Part shown: in pieces, positions 8,677-17,530 of the stretch | How positions within the stretch are numbered: position 1 is the stretch's first letter | How the letters are laid out: each line of letters starts with the position of its first letter | Assembly (NCBI GenBank): GCA_018400755.1 | Contig: JAGYLU010000001.1 | Coordinates: 82,640 to 146,639 of the forward strand | DNA length: 64,000 nt | Direction of reading: 5' to 3' | Origin: Acholeplasmataceae bacterium | Lineage (GTDB): Bacteria > Bacillota_I > Bacilli_A > Acholeplasmatales > Acholeplasmataceae | The notes under the pieces: generated by a model | Seen by the model: the letters and a program-made list of their open reading frames with translations, nothing else | What the model was told of the DNA's origin: nothing | The model's database searches: none | Translations under genes and position numbers: made by a program

Positions 8677-9481
8677 CTAGTCGAATTGATCATCACACCA
8701 GTTATTGCTGGCAAATGAATAACTGTTTTGATAAGTTTCCCATAACTTGACCATTTTGAATGTCTTGTTCAATGGATAATATGATTGCAAATCCATCGCT
8801 CTGATACGATTGTGTGTGTTTCGATATTTTGACGTGTTAATGAATGCATTCTTAAGCATGTTCCTATCTATCTCTTCTTTTCTAAGTTCCCATAAAAGAT
8901 GGACATCATAAAAATCGCGCATTCTAGTATTGAGTGCTCCTCGAGACAAATCGTTTCAATCTTTTCGGCTAACACAGTTTCTATGTTATATGCCTTTAAT
9001 TCAATATTAGTGCCATATATGACGGTTCTATATGTAAGCTTACCTCTCTAGGGGTAAGTACATCGCCCGTTGTAAAATCAATCTTTATGGTTTCTTTCAA
9101 GCCATCAAAATATACGATGATTGACACTCTCTCAAACGCTATGATCGCATCTTCATGTATTTCTTCAATACGAAGTAATTCATGGCCAGCTTGTCGTGCG
9201 TTGGAATTGAGATTATTTCTTCTATGTACGTTCTCATGTGATCGTTTTTGAATGGATAAAGTTTTTCAATGTAGCATCTAGGTGCATTGTTGTTCTGGAA
9301 ATCAATTTTGGTCATCGCTGAAACTAAGAAACCACCTTTGATAATGAATCTATCATATATTTCGTTTGATAGCTTTTCTGAAAAAATTCAAAAATAACTG
9401 TCCTTAGGACAATATTCAGTTATTTTTGAGTTGTTTTGATTTATTTCGGATCGAGCCTTTTACTTGGTCACTTGTCATCAT
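8677..9481 (-). pseudogene. Dead AbiEii-type nucleotidyltransferase toxin gene
   Basis: AbiEii toxins are nucleotidyltransferases that block growth in type IV toxin-antitoxin systems and can abort phage infection. The remains start at ATG 9481 (MTSDQVKGSIRNKSKQ), which overlaps the antitoxin stop. Other frames supply LSNEIYDRFIIKGGFL (the family's KGG motif), then ELKAYNIETVLAEKIETI. The last 90 codons (8677-8949) hold NTRMRDFYDVHLLW, the conserved DFYD block. Several frameshifts and stops separate these pieces, so no toxin is made. The 805-bp span fits the usual length of about 270 residues. Confidence 0.8.
9388..9429. repeat. 42-bp palindromic element inside the abiEii relic
   Basis: TCAAAAATAACTG (9388-9400) and CAGTTATTTTTGA (9417-9429) form a perfect 13-bp inverted repeat around a core that holds GTCCTTAGGAC, itself palindromic. 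It lies where the toxin frame is first lost, so it may be an inserted small palindrome; it could also be chance within decaying DNA. Confidence 0.45.
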
Positions 9482-10070
9482 AATAAAATCCCCATATAGT
9501 TTCTTAACACATTTTCAATACCCTCGTCTTGAGCATACTTTGATAGTTGAATTAAGTTTCTAGATGAATCATTAACATATCGCTTAATCCCATTATTTAG
9601 AATTTGCTTATCAATACGATTTTGCTTGGAGCGGATGATATCACAAACCGTTCTCTCTTTGTCATAAACAAGAATATCATTCCATATAGGTGACTTGATG
9701 TGATTCTTCCAAGTTCAAACAGCCTGGCTTAATCGTATGAGTCACCAAATCAACCTCTTTGATTTGAGATGTATTATAACCGGTGGGTAGTGTCACATGA
9801 TATTTGATTGGATCTCTGTCCGATAGACCATGCAGGTATAGGCTGTGTCATGTGAATAAATCATTCTTGTCTTCTTCTGTTGAACATTATAAAGTCTATC
9901 TTCCCATGCTTCTGGCGTTTACAGGCTTTTTCAGGTGACCTCTAATGAGCTTTTCCTCTTCAACAAACATTGTTAAATACTCACGATGAATACCCTCCTG
10001 TTTCGCATCTTGAGTCGTGATGTATCCATGATTCTTTAGAATAAGCTCCTTCCAATTTGTCCTTGGACAT
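9478..10070 (-). pseudogene. Dead AbiEi-type antitoxin gene
   Basis: AbiEi antitoxins are winged-helix proteins that neutralise AbiEii and repress their own operon. From the ATG at 10070 (GGGAGTG upstream) the start MSKDKL is soon out of frame. The adjacent frame gives LILKNHGYITTQDAKQEGIHREYLTMFVEEEKL, the typical AbiEi helix-turn-helix. Later frames give TPEAWEDRLYNVQQKKTRMIYSHDTA and DILVYDKERTVCDIIRSKQN, ending in NVLRNYMGILL with a stop overlapping the toxin start. Order, overlap and length (about 197 codons) match an intact operon; the frameshifts show it is dead. Confidence 0.8.
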
Positions 10071-10400
10071 CTTAACACTCCCTTGTCATATGTGCTTTTA
10101 TTATATGCGATATTAGTTATTTTGTCAACATGTGTGTGTGATATGACGGAGTCTCGAGAAACCAACATCAGAAATGATGGATAGCCCGTCGTTTGCTTAT
10201 CCCTTGTATCTGTATCCTCATACGACATCAATACCCACAAAAATCATCACCAAGACTCAGAATCCCGACAAGGTCATCTCACAAGACGTCAAGGGAATGG
10301 AAAAAACCAAAAAACCGGATCCCATATCACATAGTGACTTGATAGGTCATTGGATGAATCAATTGATCAAAATGATATGAGATGTCTGACCTTGGAATCA

Positions 10401-11981
10401 TCAAACCTCTTCTGGTGTTCTTGCCAATCGGAACCCATATCCATCATGTACCAAAATGGGAAGAACATTGCTGATGAGCCCTGATTGCATGTAAAGCAAA
10501 CTGACCCCAAACGCGCCCCCACGTACAATCCGATACGTCCCTTCATAGGATGGATACCAATCAAAGCAGAACTCCCAGACGTTTCCAGCCATATCATAAA
10601 GACCAAGTGCATTGGCAAGTTTGGTTCCGACATCCTGAGTCTTCTTGAGATCATCAGGATAATCCGGACTTTCATCAAACCATCCGACAAGACTCAATTT
10701 GGCAACATCACTCCAGCTGTCCACGCTACCGCTGGCATCAGAGCCTGCTGTCCAGTGGCGTCCCTCTATCGCAACGGATGCGTCATTTCCTTCATTTAGC
10801 CACCTGGCTGCCATTTCCCATTCATTGCTGGTCGGAAGCCGGTAACCGTTGTGTGCGGTCTGGAGGATAGCGTCTGCTGTTTTTGCTTGATCAATTGCTC
10901 TTATGATATCATTCGTGGTACGGTAAACCGGTTCAAGACCGGCCATTTCAGAAAGAGCGTTTGTCCATATGATGGCATCATACCAAGAGATGGATGTTAC
11001 CGGTTCATGCTTCTTGGCGGTTGGGGTTGCACCTTCAATGCCGGTACTTCCTTCTTTGCCTAACCGACCAAAGACATAGCCATTGGCCTCAGCCCACACC
11101 CTGACCTTATACCAGAGTTCATAGGTGGTCTCGGTCGTCGCCATCATAAATCCTCCGCTGACTTGCGCGGAACCGCTGTCATCGATCTCTGTTGGGATGG
11201 TGTATGTGACCCCTGCTTCACCGACAGCAACTTCTGAAAACAAGTCATCTAGTGACTCTGACGTATATCTGGCCTGAAGATAGACGTCATGCGCGGGCAT
11301 GGTCTCAGGCAGAGGTTCCCAACCATCAAAGGAGAATCCCTCAATCACAGCAGGCAATACCGTCATATGCGAAGACAACTCAACGCCATAGTCATACGTG
11401 GTTCTTTGAACTTCGGTGATACCATCTTGTTCTAAATAGACCAACTGATAGGATTCGATTTGCCAGAAGGCATAAAGAACGACATTTGATGTCACCACAT
11501 CGGCATCAAAATCCCATGGTGTTGTAAACGTTTCGCCCCCATCATCGCTTAAATACCATCCCAGAAGGGTATGACCGGTATGACCAATCTCGATCGCTGT
11601 CACCTTTTGATTGTCGTTTGCGCTGACCTCGATGGGATCATCCCCATTGTTGGGTTCGAAAATGACCAGATAGGTCACCTGAACAGGTGCCTCTTCCCAT
11701 TTCGCATAAAGGGTCTGATTCGCGGTTATCGGCTCAATCAGAAAGACGCTCGGATCGAATGGTTGTGTCAAATCGGAGTCCTGATACCAATCGACAAAGA
11801 CGTAGCCTTCACGGGATGGGTCATCGGGCAAGGTGATGATGGTTTTTCCATCAAATGTGATGGATGGCACCTCAGTGCCTCCATTTGATTCGAATCGGAT
11901 CAAGATGTTCCCCTGATCCACACAAGCGGATGTGAGAACCATCAATAAGATGATCATACCGGCAGTCCATGTTCGTTTCAT
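10401..11981 (-). CDS. Lipoprotein with InlB-like repeats and a formylglycine-generating-enzyme-like (SUMF1) domain
   Basis: A 526-residue surface lipoprotein: signal peptide with the lipobox cysteine at residue 20 (VLTSAC), then about three InlB B-type or related repeats (IRFESNGGTEVPS near residue 27; YLVIFEPNNG; a third ending in YLQARYT), then an FGE-sulfatase domain from about residue 230. That domain shows GGFMMATTETTYELW, SWYDAIIWTNALSE, YRLPTSNEWEMAARW, DMAGNVWEFCFDW, RGGAF and GFRLAR. True FGEs oxidise a sulfatase cysteine to formylglycine, but many such domains only bind ligands; no sulfatase gene is in this window. An AAGGAG site fixes the start at 11981. Confidence 0.85.
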   Translation of the reverse strand: MKRTWTAGMIILLMVLTSACVDQGNILIRFESNGGTEVPSITFDGKTIITLPDDPSREGYVFVDWYQDSDLTQPFDPSVFLIEPITANQTLYAKWEEAPVQVTYLVIFEPNNGDDPIEVSANDNQKVTAIEIGHTGHTLLGWYLSDDGGETFTTPWDFDADVVTSNVVLYAFWQIESYQLVYLEQDGITEVQRTTYDYGVELSSHMTVLPAVIEGFSFDGWEPLPETMPAHDVYLQARYTSESLDDLFSEVAVGEAGVTYTIPTEIDDSGSAQVSGGFMMATTETTYELWYKVRVWAEANGYVFGRLGKEGSTGIEGATPTAKKHEPVTSISWYDAIIWTNALSEMAGLEPVYRTTNDIIRAIDQAKTADAILQTAHNGYRLPTSNEWEMAARWLNEGNDASVAIEGRHWTAGSDASGSVDSWSDVAKLSLVGWFDESPDYPDDLKKTQDVGTKLANALGLYDMAGNVWEFCFDWYPSYEGTYRIVRGGAFGVSLLYMQSGLISNVLPILVHDGYGFRLARTPEEV

Positions 11982-12250
11982 GTCATTCTCCTTGTTCATG
12001 TTGTGATCCATCAATATCCAGACCATCATCCTACACTTGTCTTGACGTTTTTCATAGGTTCGTGATATTGACTTGATGATTGATGGTCGTTATCCTTCAT
12101 TATATCCTAGGGTCATCCATTTTGTATCTCTCCATTTTGTTGAGGCTTCTCTTCGTCACTTTCTTTAGGGCAAGCACCAAGAAGACATATGGGTCTATTC
12201 ACTGCTGACTTTTTTGAACAAGTGGTGAATGATTCTCCTCGAAAAGAAAA

Positions 12251-12301
12251 GGGACTATATCATCCATGAGCGTCATCGAGCGCTCATCTCGTTACAGTCC
12301 C
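12251..12301 (-). ncRNA. Structured element, possible terminator or leader RNA
   Basis: GGGACT (12251-12256) pairs with AGTCCC (12296-12301), and inside it ATGAGCG (12266-12272) pairs with CGCTCAT (12281-12287). On the minus strand the outer stem is followed by a TTTTCTTTTC run, as in a terminator. It lies between the rhuM relic and the lipoprotein gene, so it could end the former or act in the leader of the latter. It matches no riboswitch I can name. Confidence 0.4.
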
Positions 12302-12434
12302 GGTTCATATCATCATGTTTGACCCGTAGGGATTCACGTTTTTTTCAGTGTCTAACAAGCTAGACTGATATATATCTTTAGTTCACAATTCATTATAGTT
12401 AAGCTGTGTGATACATTAATTTTTGGCAACTTTG

Positions 12435-13441
12435 CTAATTATTTTGATTGATTAAGTTTATGATAACCTTTACTATGGTATCTTTTTCGTTCGGATGAGA
12501 TAAAGCAATCCTCTAAAGTACTTTGATTGCGACCAATGCATTATCATCAAGCATTCTTGAGCCGTTTTTGTAAAAAATGCCATAAATATCTAAAAACCAT
12601 AAGAAGATCGATGCGGCAATCCCTTGTTTCCATCATAAAAAGCATGGTCTTTCACAGCCAAAATATAGAAGATTAGCAGCTTTTCTTCAATGGATGGATA
12701 AACTTCTTCACCAAAGGCAGTTTGATAAATCGCATTCAGTGCGCCATGAAATGAATGGTCTTTCTCTTTACCAAACCATTGTGTTTTCCGTAATCAGGTA
12801 ATCCTTTTATTTCTTTGATTGCATCTTCATATTCCAGTTTTATTTTCTTATCGTCTTTTGTAATATTTATAATGGTTAGTGATTGATGATCATACTTATC
12901 TAAAGTTTCAAGTGCATAAGCATATTTAGAAGTGATTTGAAGCAAACTCTTTGATTCTTCGGCTTCAAGTTCTTTTCGCTCAATTAAATCAGCAATCAAT
13001 TTGACTGAGTTAGTGAATGCCTTATAGTATTCTTTATGTTTGATGAGTCTTTCTTTATCTACTAAATAGCCTTTGTAAATAAATTCTTTAAAAATTTGAT
13101 TTGCCCATTTTCTAAAAATAATACCGCGTTTCGACTTCACTCTGTAACCTACAGATATTGCAACATCAAGATTATAGAGATTAGTCTTGTACTTTTTTCC
13201 ATCAGATGCAGTTACCGAGGATTTCTCGGTTTACTGAACTTGCAATGGAGTTCTTCTTCCTTAAATATTTCTTATATGCAAGCCAATATTATCTGTCGTC
13301 ACATCAAAAGTTCACCCATTTGCTTTTGAGTTAACCATACAGTATCTCTTTCATGATCAATTGTGACGTCTATTTCAAGCCGCCATCTCTAAATGCGATT
13401 ACATGACTTGCTTTGTTGGATGATTCATTTTCATTTTCCAT
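12435..13441 (-). pseudogene. Dead RhuM-family gene with a Fic/Doc-like C-terminus
   Basis: From an ATG at 13441 the pieces read EIDVTIDHERDTVWLTQKQMGELF, NIFKEEELHC, DGKKYKTNLYNLDVAISVGYRVKSKRGIIFRKWA: the conserved N-terminal block of RhuM proteins. An intact stretch (12736-13140) leads into a C-terminal part with HSFHGALNAIYQTAFGEEVYPS and HAFYDGNKGIAASIFLWFL, a Doc-like HxFxDGNKR/G motif. The span, about 335 codons, is full length, but several frameshifts and stops break it. RhuM proteins were first noted in a Salmonella pathogenicity island; their biochemical role is unclear. Confidence 0.75.
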
Positions 13442-13692
13442 ATTTTAACTTTCATTTCATTTAAAAGCATCATGTCATCATTCTTCTGACTAGAATGATT
13501 TTCGTCTTCAAGTGAATCATTGATTTGTCCAATTGTCTGTTTTTAGCAAATTCTCTCTCATAGACTTCCAAACTCATGATCACCATTGACCCATATCCAT
13601 TTTTAGTAACAAAAACTGGTTCATTGGTTTCTTCCACATACTTGAAATGGATGCTGTGTTCTTTAGTTCTCTTATTGGTATGATTTTGGCAT
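13399..13692 (-). pseudogene. Dead Phd/YefM-type antitoxin gene
   Basis: An AAGGAG site precedes ATG 13692. The frame is lost at once by an apparent one-base loss in an A-run (MPK then stop), but the next frame gives IIPIRELKNTASIS, and a later one YVEETNEPVFVTKNGYGSMVIMSLEVYE, the standard start of Phd/YefM antitoxins. These proteins bind a toxin and their own operator. The gene runs straight into the rhuM relic, overlapping its start by about 40 bp, so the pair looks like a toxin-antitoxin operon in which the Doc-like end of RhuM is the toxin candidate. Confidence 0.7.
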
Positions 13693-13901
13693 GATCAATA
13701 TCTCCTTTTTATACCATAATGATACCAATTTTTTTAAAATCCTCATTTTATGCGATCTCTTTCCATCTTCAAAAGCATCTGCATTCATAGAATCAATTTC
13801 TTCTATGGCGACACCCTTGCAACCGAAAAGCGATGTGATTGTCAGTAGCTTTTAAGAAGGCTCTCAACCATGTCAGAAGTATCCGTGTTGAATCAGATCG
13901 A

Positions 13902-14876
13902 TCAATGGTCTTTTGAAGCCCTTTTATGGACATACATCAATTGATCGGCCTTTCTGATCGCTTCAGAGACATCATGGTCCTGATTCATCTTGCTGTCAAC
14001 GACTTCGATCATGCCATAGGCCAAGCTCGCGATGGTTGATTGCTTTGAGAATTCGTCATTGATGCGTTTCATCAGTGCCTCAGTTCCATCGACACCCATA
14101 TCGCTCAATACCAAAATGAACTCATCTCCACCATGACGGAAAACGATGCCCTGATCGCCAATCAGGGTTTTGGCAATCCGGACAAACAAGATGAGTAGCC
14201 GATCTCCGGCATCATGACCAAGTCGGTCATTGATTGCTTTGAAGTGATTGAAATCAATCATGACATACGTCCTGATGATCTCTTGTTGGGAAGGGAGAAC
14301 GGTCTCCCGCATATAGTCATAGAAGTATCTTCTGTTATAACATCCCGTCAGTGCGTCTTCGATGGCCATCTGCCTGAGCAACGTGTTGAAGTTCATGAGC
14401 TCAGCGTTCTGCTTCTCAATGATCCGTTTCGAGTTCAAGAGCTCATTATTGAGTTTGGTCATTTTGTTATAGACTTCAAAATCATTGTTCTGATGTGTTT
14501 TATACATCTTTCTGAGCTCATTGACCTGTTGGCTGTTGATGGTCATCATTCTCTTCAGGACTTCCTGGTCGTCATATCGATCGAACAACACAATCAGGAC
14601 ATAAGTCACGCCATCTTGATATCCGTTGAAGAAACAGGGATAGCGCACACCTTCATGTGTCAATGCCATATTGAAATTGAGTGACATATGGTTCTCTTTG
14701 AGCTCTTCACAGAACGCCCTGTAGCGAACCACATCTCGATCATCCATGATCAGCGTCACCGGTTGACCAATCATCGGCTCGAACTTGGAGTCATTTGGTA
14801 TCACTGTCCTGATCAGATCGTCACTGTCGATGATCATCAGGAAGTCACGATGAGGACATGTCCGACACTCAGACAT
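13902..14876 (-). CDS. Diguanylate cyclase (GGDEF domain) with PAS-like sensor
   Basis: A 324-residue soluble protein. The N-terminal 110 residues look like a PAS-type sensor that begins with a CRTCPH motif. A coiled coil (about residues 115-160: EVYNKMTKLNNELLNSKRI) joins it to a GGDEF domain (DALTGCYNRRYFYDY, HDAGDRLL). The active site is an intact GGDEF near residue 247, so it should make cyclic di-GMP from two GTP. I see no clear RxxD inhibitory site. The start is ATG 14876, with AGGTGA upstream inside the preceding gene. It overlaps the cobalamin-binding gene by 8 bp, so the two are probably cotranslated. Confidence 0.9.
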   Translation of the reverse strand: MSECRTCPHRDFLMIIDSDDLIRTVIPNDSKFEPMIGQPVTLIMDDRDVVRYRAFCEELKENHMSLNFNMALTHEGVRYPCFFNGYQDGVTYVLIVLFDRYDDQEVLKRMMTINSQQVNELRKMYKTHQNNDFEVYNKMTKLNNELLNSKRIIEKQNAELMNFNTLLRQMAIEDALTGCYNRRYFYDYMRETVLPSQQEIIRTYVMIDFNHFKAINDRLGHDAGDRLLILFVRIAKTLIGDQGIVFRHGGDEFILVLSDMGVDGTEALMKRINDEFSKQSTIASLAYGMIEVVDSKMNQDHDVSEAIRKADQLMYVHKRASKDH

Positions 14877-15897
14877 CAGACTCACCTACCAATAGACGGG
14901 CCATCAAGACCGCCTGCTCAGCATCCGCTGCGTATGCGTCAGCGTTGATCCGTTGCCATAGATCAGGTGTGTCGTTGAAGACTTTACCACCGACCATGAT
15001 CTTGATGGTTTTCAAGTCAGGGTGTTCTTTGACCGTTTCGATCAACGTCCGGACCTCAATCAGATGCTGTGATGTGGTTGCGGATATGGCCAGCAGATCA
15101 CTCGGATGGCTGAGTAGGTGTTCAACCACCATCTCAATGGGGAGGTTCGAGCCCAAAAAGACCGAGTCCCAACCCGACATCTCAAAAAAGTCCGCAACCA
15201 TTCTCATTCCAATCTCATGAAGCTCCTCACCAGCACAGACAGCTGTCACCGAATAAGGTGATCGCTTTTTGTTTTGAAACAACAAAGGATATAATTTGCC
15301 TATGATGTGCTGAATCGCGGCGGTGATGTAGTGCTCTTTGGCCACCGATATCTGTCTTTGATGCCATAATTCACCAACCGTATAAAGGGTTGGTTGAAGG
15401 ATTGAAAGATAGACATCCTTGAGGGTTGTCCCTTCATTGATTTTCTGATTGACATATTGATAAGCCTGATCGCTTTCCATGTTCATCAGAAGTTCAAGAA
15501 ACCGGTTAGGAGAGGGATCAACAGGTGTTGTTGTCAAGTATGCTTGCTTAAATGCATCGACACCTGAGACAAAGATGTCATGTCCTCTCTCGGAGATCTC
15601 TTTCTCAACATGTGTGGTCAATACGGATTCAAAGATATCGAAGTGCCGTCTCATCGCATCCAGATTGAATCTCAAGTGGCATGCGAGACCCCCAAACCAC
15701 TTCATGTACTGATCAAAGATCATTGGCTCTTTGACCTCGATCGCAATCCTTAGAAACTTCAGGGTGTATGTCACATCCATCAGATATTTATCTTTGATGC
15801 CGGTCAGTGTTGGTTCCTGTCTAGAATCAATGTCATAGATCATTGTTGCCAAACGTTCGAAATGATTCATCAAAATACGGTCGTCTCGCCCTGCCAT
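14869..15897 (-). CDS. Cobalamin-binding sensor-type protein
   Basis: A 342-residue soluble protein. The region around residues 140-205 matches the B12-binding helical cap (LYTVGELWHQRQISVAKEHYITA), and the C-terminal 130 residues match the Rossmann B12-binding domain: VCAGEELHEIGMRMVADFFEMSGW, with the E-x-H-x-x-G motif that supplies the lower histidine ligand (near residue 225), then FLGSNLP and VGGKVF. This pairing occurs in CarH/LitR-like photoreceptors and AerR-like regulators. No DNA-binding domain is present; the N-terminal 130 residues are unassigned. Overlap with a diguanylate cyclase gene suggests it senses light or corrinoid and acts on cyclic di-GMP; that is inference. Confidence 0.85.
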   Translation of the reverse strand: MAGRDDRILMNHFERLATMIYDIDSRQEPTLTGIKDKYLMDVTYTLKFLRIAIEVKEPMIFDQYMKWFGGLACHLRFNLDAMRRHFDIFESVLTTHVEKEISERGHDIFVSGVDAFKQAYLTTTPVDPSPNRFLELLMNMESDQAYQYVNQKINEGTTLKDVYLSILQPTLYTVGELWHQRQISVAKEHYITAAIQHIIGKLYPLLFQNKKRSPYSVTAVCAGEELHEIGMRMVADFFEMSGWDSVFLGSNLPIEMVVEHLLSHPSDLLAISATTSQHLIEVRTLIETVKEHPDLKTIKIMVGGKVFNDTPDLWQRINADAYAADAEQAVLMARLLVGESDV

Positions 15898-15914
15898 GCT
15901 TGATCACCCTTTCT

Positions 15915-16829
15915 TCACTCGATGAGTGATTCATCAATCATTGAATCGTATAGAGATTGATCATACGTCTTAAGAACAATCAGTCCATTCAGCGTATTCA
16001 TCCGTCTGATGTCCATTGGATCCAACACAAAGTGATGTCTTCCCGTGTGGGTTGGTCCTTTGGGCAGTCTGCCATCTTTGAAACGCTTCTTCAAAAGATC
16101 CATCGCCTCATCCATTCGGTTGTCATAAGGCACTTTCGCTTTGGCAAAATAGACGAGTGCCCTGAGCACATCATATTTCCATCTTGTCGGGTAATGAAAC
16201 TTGTCAATATAGGAAAACATCAACGCATTGTCCCGCTCTCGTCTCATCAAGTGCTTTTGAAGGAGAAATGCCTGAGCCTCACGTTCAATCTTGATCCGTC
16301 TCTCATGATCGTGGTCATTATCACTTTGTCCAAGCGCAGATAGCCCTTCCAACACCGTCAAGGTCGTATGGACTGAACTGCTTTTGACCTCTTTGAACGT
16401 GTATTCACAATTGAACCCACCATCAGGAAGTTGCGAAGACATCAACCTTTCTGCAAGCGATGAGATCGTCACCTGATCCGCTTTGGCATGCACACACATG
16501 CTCAAGAGCATACCGACCACGCACAGGTCATCCTCTTTCCATAAAGATGCATGCCACATCCGTTCAAGCAAGGTCTTGAGACCTTCCTGATAGATCTGAT
16601 GATCAGCGTTCACTTCCAAAATGGTCAGTTCCCGCATCGTGTAAAATGTTGAGATCCATTTGGGGCTATAGATGCCCTTGCCCCACTCTTTTTTCTCATG
16701 GTCAAAGAGATCAAGATACGTCTTGATCCAACCCTCATGAAGCACCTTAGAATCCTGATCCAACAGATACTTCATCGCCAACCTTTTGATGGCGGGATCC
16801 CCTGCCATCAACCATGTCAATGTCTCCAT
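15915..16829 (-). CDS. Alpha/alpha-toroid (prenyltransferase/squalene-cyclase-like repeat) protein
   Basis: A 304-residue soluble protein built of helical repeats. Its QLPDGGFNCEY segment near residue 135 is a typical QxxDGGF turn of the prenyltransferase and squalene-cyclase repeat fold, and SSVHTTLTVLEGLSAL and RWKYDVLRALVYF look like further repeats. The DxDD motif of terpene cyclases is not visible, so cyclase activity is doubtful and a binding role is possible. An AAAGGA site precedes ATG 16829. It is the first gene of a three-gene unit with the cobalamin-binding protein 17 bp downstream. Confidence 0.7.
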   Translation of the reverse strand: METLTWLMAGDPAIKRLAMKYLLDQDSKVLHEGWIKTYLDLFDHEKKEWGKGIYSPKWISTFYTMRELTILEVNADHQIYQEGLKTLLERMWHASLWKEDDLCVVGMLLSMCVHAKADQVTISSLAERLMSSQLPDGGFNCEYTFKEVKSSSVHTTLTVLEGLSALGQSDNDHDHERRIKIEREAQAFLLQKHLMRRERDNALMFSYIDKFHYPTRWKYDVLRALVYFAKAKVPYDNRMDEAMDLLKKRFKDGRLPKGPTHTGRHHFVLDPMDIRRMNTLNGLIVLKTYDQSLYDSMIDESLIE

Positions 16830-17262
16830 ATCAAATGGTCCTTTCTATAGATCTGCCTATACCCAATCGTCTAAATCCTCTATGACTTATAGAACCGTAA
16901 GAAGCGATTGAGATGGTGTTGACATCATAAAAGCATGGACATTCCTAAAGATAAATCATTCATCAAACGCCTATATCAATTTCATCAATCAGATGTCAAA
17001 AATCATTCCATTATAAATGTAAAGAATTAATCATCAACCCGTTATGTCCAATTTGAACTGCCAGATGAATACTCACACATGGTTGGCTTCATTATACAAC
17101 ATATCACTTGTCTAGGTAACCATTGGTGTGTCATCATCATACCAAAGAGTCTTGATGATCGTATTCCTTCGTTCTGTGATGGTGATTTTAGCTTAAAGAA
17201 GACCCTTTGAGCTCAAAAATCTATGTTGAATCATTAAAATGAATTGACGGAATCGCTTCATT
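16830..17262. other. Divergent intergenic region
   Basis: This AT-rich region separates the minus-strand sensory operon from the plus-strand sugar locus and must hold the promoter of the former. No gene or RNA is recognised; its right part leads into the repeated regulatory sites at 17263-17497. Confidence 0.4.
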
Positions 17263-17308
17263 AATAACCATTTTGATGAGTATATCACAAAAACTCATCA
17301 AAATGGTT
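17263..17308. promoter_or_regulatory. Distal regulatory site with a 15-bp inverted repeat
   Basis: AACCATTTTGATGAG (17266-17280) and CTCATCAAAATGGTT (17294-17308) form a perfect inverted repeat with a 13-bp spacer. The left arm with its flanks (17263-17287) is repeated at 17473-17497 with one change in 25 bp. The site lies about 210 bp upstream of the proximal one and fits a looping or upstream activator site. Confidence 0.6.
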
Positions 17309-17472
17309 TTGTCTGGATTGAGCATATTGCACAAATACACTAAAACGCCCAATGAAAGGGTTATCATTTCAATTGATTAGATATTTCAGACCTGAACTAT
17401 GGTGATTCTTTATTTCTATTTCTATGAAATCATCAACATATTAGCCTAATTTTCCATTAATTTGGTTTATTA

Positions 17473-17507
17473 AATAACCATTTTGATGAATATATCAATG
17501 ATATAAT
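17473..17507 (+). promoter_or_regulatory. Promoter of the sugar locus with proximal regulator site
   Basis: An extended -10 (TG at 17499-17500, then A and TATAAT at 17502-17507) stands 24 bp before the first start codon. No good -35 hexamer is found at the right distance; instead the 25-bp regulatory site (17473-17497) covers it. That is the usual layout of a promoter needing an activator such as an AraC protein. The locus encodes one at 31506-32297; the pairing is inference. Confidence 0.6.
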
Positions 17508-17530
17508 AGAGGAAAGAAAGAGGCGTTGAT

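Noticed and set aside
10174..10380. Small plus-strand open frame of 68 codons
   Set aside because: No ribosome binding site, composition like noise, and it begins in the abiE promoter region.
7922..10400. CRISPR array or other short regular repeats
   Set aside because: The repeats seen here are one imperfect duplication and single hairpins, without regular spacing.
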